Shown here: positions 62,107 to 64,000 of the stretch, one piece after another
How the letters are laid out: each line of letters starts with the position of its first letter
Numbering within the stretch: position 1 is the stretch's first letter
Source: Pseudomonas putida
GTDB lineage: Bacteria; Pseudomonadota; Gammaproteobacteria; Pseudomonadales; Pseudomonadaceae
Assembly (NCBI RefSeq): GCF_001976065.1
Contig: NZ_MNAH01000016.1
Coordinates: 4,135-68,134 of the forward strand
Reading direction: 5' to 3'
DNA length: 64,000 nt
Notes under the pieces: generated by a model
Database searches by the model: none
Told to the model about the DNA's origin: nothing
The model's input: the letters and a program-made list of their open reading frames with translations, nothing else
Translations under genes and position numbers: made by a program

Positions 62107-64000
62107 GGGCGGGGCTCCTCGCTGGACACTGAACGCCAAGGGGCCTCAAGCAGCGGCCGATACAGGGCGTCACACCAATCGGCGAACGTTTCATCGGCGA
62201 CCAGGGCGTCGTAGTCGCCGAACTGACGCGCGAGCGCCACACTTTCACGACGCTCGCCGTCGGTGGTCAAGCCATCCCCCTCATAGGCCTTGCGGGCAGC
62301 GGCCTGGGCTTTGAGCGGATCGGTTTGGCCGAGCCAGGCAAAGGCGGTCTTGACTGCAATTGGCAGGGGTTGGCGCATGCCTGCTTGCCAGGCCAGCAAC
62401 AGATCACCCAGGGTTCGCAAAGCACGCTCTTGGGCAATCGGCTCGAGTATCAGGCTGTCGTCACTGGCCACCAGGGCCGTGGTCATCGCCATACCGCTGG
62501 CGCATGCCACCAGATGATTGACCCAGGGCCGTGTCAGCCGATGCCATTTGCGCGACTTGATCGAACCGATGCTGTTGGGGATCGTCGTGACCGACAGCAA
62601 GCCACCGTCGGCACGTTGATGCAGGCCGCTGAGCCAGCCCTCGATACGCAGGCCATCCACTTGCAGATTGACTGGCAGGGCGCTGGCCAGGGGGGTTGGC
62701 CATAATGCCAGGAGCTGTTGATAACGCGCGAGCAGATCCGGCAAGGGTTCGATCAACTCGCGTTGCAGGCACTCGCCAAACCCCGCCATGGGCAGCAGCC
62801 CGCTGTTTTGCAAACGAGTGGCATGCGCCTCCAGCACCCGGTCGGTGTTATCCAGGTCTGCCAGGGCCGCGCCGAGCAAACTGTCGCTCAGGCTATAGCG
62901 TTGCAGGGCGTCGAGGACAAAGGGCTCTTCATCGGCCAAGGGCACTTCGGCAGCCTCGAAGAACACCTTCAAGCGCTGACTGAAGAAATGTCGTACCGGG
63001 TTGCGCAGGAAATCCTGCAGTTGCCCCAGACTCAGCGGCTCCTCCTGGACGTGGGCATCCAGTAGCTCGCGGCCAGGCGCTTGCCCGCTGGCTTGATGCA
63101 GCACCTGCCATTCGCTGGCATAGCTGAACAGGGCATCGCCCTGGTGAAAGTAACGGGCGCTGAAGGGTTGCAGCGGGTGCTCCTGGGTCATGGCCTCAAG
63201 CAAACCCTGTCCTTCATCGGCCAATCGCCATCCGCTGGCCAAATGGTCACGGAGCTGACCAATGAGCACCGATGCCGGGCGCTCGCTGTTGTCGCGAATG
63301 CTGCGACCGACCCAGCTGACGTAGAGTTGGTCGCGCGCCGACAACAGCGCTTCCAGCAGCAAATAGCGGTCATCCTCACGCCGCGAGCGATCGCCTGGAC
63401 GGTAGTCGCTGCCCATGAGGTCGAAGTCCAGCGGCGGTTGTGCCCGCGGGTAGTCGCCATCGTTCATCCCCAGCAGGCACACCAGCTTGAACGGGATCGC
63501 GCGCATGGGCATCAAGGTGCAGAAGTTGACCGCCCCGGCCAGAAAGCGCTGGGACAAGCGCCCCTGATCGAGACCGGCCAGCCAGGCTTCACGGACGACG
63601 GTCAGCGTCAGCTCGTCGTGCAAGCCGACAGACTCACAATTCTCCAGCCAGGTCTCACGCAACGTTTCCAGCTGCGTCAGCAAGTACTCGTCATGCTCGT
63701 TACTGGCCTGGAAAAAAAGTGACATCAACGCCTGCAAGCGCTGGCTCCATTGCTGGGGCGATGCCGGTTGGGAAAGCTCGTGGTGGGCAATTTCCAGGGC
63801 ATCCAGCAGCGCTACCAGTGGGCCGATGAGCGCGGCATCCAGGCCACCGATCTCGTCGTAGGGTTCGATGCCGCCACACGCGCCGGAACTGCCAACGGCG
63901 TACCCAAGCAACATCCGCCGCAGGCCAAAACGCCAACTGTTTTGTTCCAGGGCCTCTGGCAGGCCAAGGCCTGCGCGCTGCTCGGCATTCATGCCCCAGC
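62103..64000 (-). CDS. recC: Exodeoxyribonuclease V gamma subunit RecC (5' end beyond window)
   Basis: The frame is open to the right edge, so this is the C-terminal part (about 632 residues of roughly 1,150). RecC landmarks are WGMNAEQRAGLGLPEALEQN at the edge, MRAIPFKLVCLLGMNDGDYP, the RSRREDDRYLLLEALLSARD stretch and YVSWVGRSIRDNSERPAS. RecC is the Chi-recognition and scaffold subunit. The true start lies outside, and the first Met in the window is internal. It overlaps recB by 4 bp. Confidence 0.95.
   Translation of the reverse strand, partial: WGMNAEQRAGLGLPEALEQNSWRFGLRRMLLGYAVGSSGACGGIEPYDEIGGLDAALIGPLVALLDALEIAHHELSQPASPQQWSQRLQALMSLFFQASNEHDEYLLTQLETLRETWLENCESVGLHDELTLTVVREAWLAGLDQGRLSQRFLAGAVNFCTLMPMRAIPFKLVCLLGMNDGDYPRAQPPLDFDLMGSDYRPGDRSRREDDRYLLLEALLSARDQLYVSWVGRSIRDNSERPASVLIGQLRDHLASGWRLADEGQGLLEAMTQEHPLQPFSARYFHQGDALFSYASEWQVLHQASGQAPGRELLDAHVQEEPLSLGQLQDFLRNPVRHFFSQRLKVFFEAAEVPLADEEPFVLDALQRYSLSDSLLGAALADLDNTDRVLEAHATRLQNSGLLPMAGFGECLQRELIEPLPDLLARYQQLLALWPTPLASALPVNLQVDGLRIEGWLSGLHQRADGGLLSVTTIPNSIGSIKSRKWHRLTRPWVNHLVACASGMAMTTALVASDDSLILEPIAQERALRTLGDLLLAWQAGMRQPLPIAVKTAFAWLGQTDPLKAQAAARKAYEGDGLTTDGERRESVALARQFGDYDALVADETFADWCDALYRPLLEAPWRSVSSEEPRP

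Overview
The window is a chromosome segment of a Pseudomonas of the fluorescens group. The evidence is a partial 16S rRNA gene of Pseudomonas type at the left edge, fluorescens-type REP/REPIN repeats (paired 'GCGGGCTTGCTCGCGA' palindromes), and a core gene set made of an OprD porin, a McpS-like chemoreceptor, mmsAB, kynBA/kynU, antABC and recCBD. GC is high throughout except in parts of the defence island.

Layout. (1) 1-1641: the 5' part of an rRNA operon on the minus strand, with its leader, boxA and two strong promoters. (2) About 1642-21340: an accessory island. On the plus strand it carries a frameshifted glycine-zipper gene, a RadC-family JAB gene and a 60-residue membrane protein. These converge on a complete minus-strand type I BREX phage-defence operon, brxR-brxA-brxB-brxC-pglX-(GmrSD/BrxU-like)-pglZ-brxL. 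Upstream of BREX are a YagK/YfjJ (inovirus Gp2-like) protein with an HUH-type motif, an AlpA-type regulator and an unknown protein with a possible ribbon-helix-helix end. No integrase is visible. A bidirectional terminator at 21341 and possible att-like debris mark the right end. (3) 21444-41259: ordinary accessory/core genes. They include a frameshifted aminoglycoside phosphotransferase gene, a secreted PliI-domain protein, a DUF2252 protein, a small DUF6124 gene behind a highly structured leader, two LPS-type phosphatases, an HBM chemoreceptor, a D-aminoacylase/RpiR/GntP unit, a SulP transporter, and assorted oxidoreductases, regulators and permeases. (4) 39802-52730: a tryptophan/anthranilate catabolic region with permease, porin, kynU, kynR, antR, antABC, aromatic amino acid permease, kynBA and a cupin. 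Together these would import tryptophan, take it through N-formylkynurenine and kynurenine to anthranilate, and oxidise that to catechol. Tryptophan uptake is inferred from context. (5) 52789-56311: valine catabolism (mmsAB) with a divergent LysR regulator. (6) 56321-64000: recD, recB and a recC gene that runs off the right edge.

The BREX genes are a known system, so I do not claim a new one there. The least explained items are the structured leader at 24954-25133, whose duplicated strand could form mutually exclusive helices; the perfect 21-bp inverted repeat at 2776-2823; the low-GC patch inside pglX; and the integrase-less HUH/AlpA module beside BREX. Two frameshifts at T runs (about 1787 and 21514) could be real gene decay or sequence errors.
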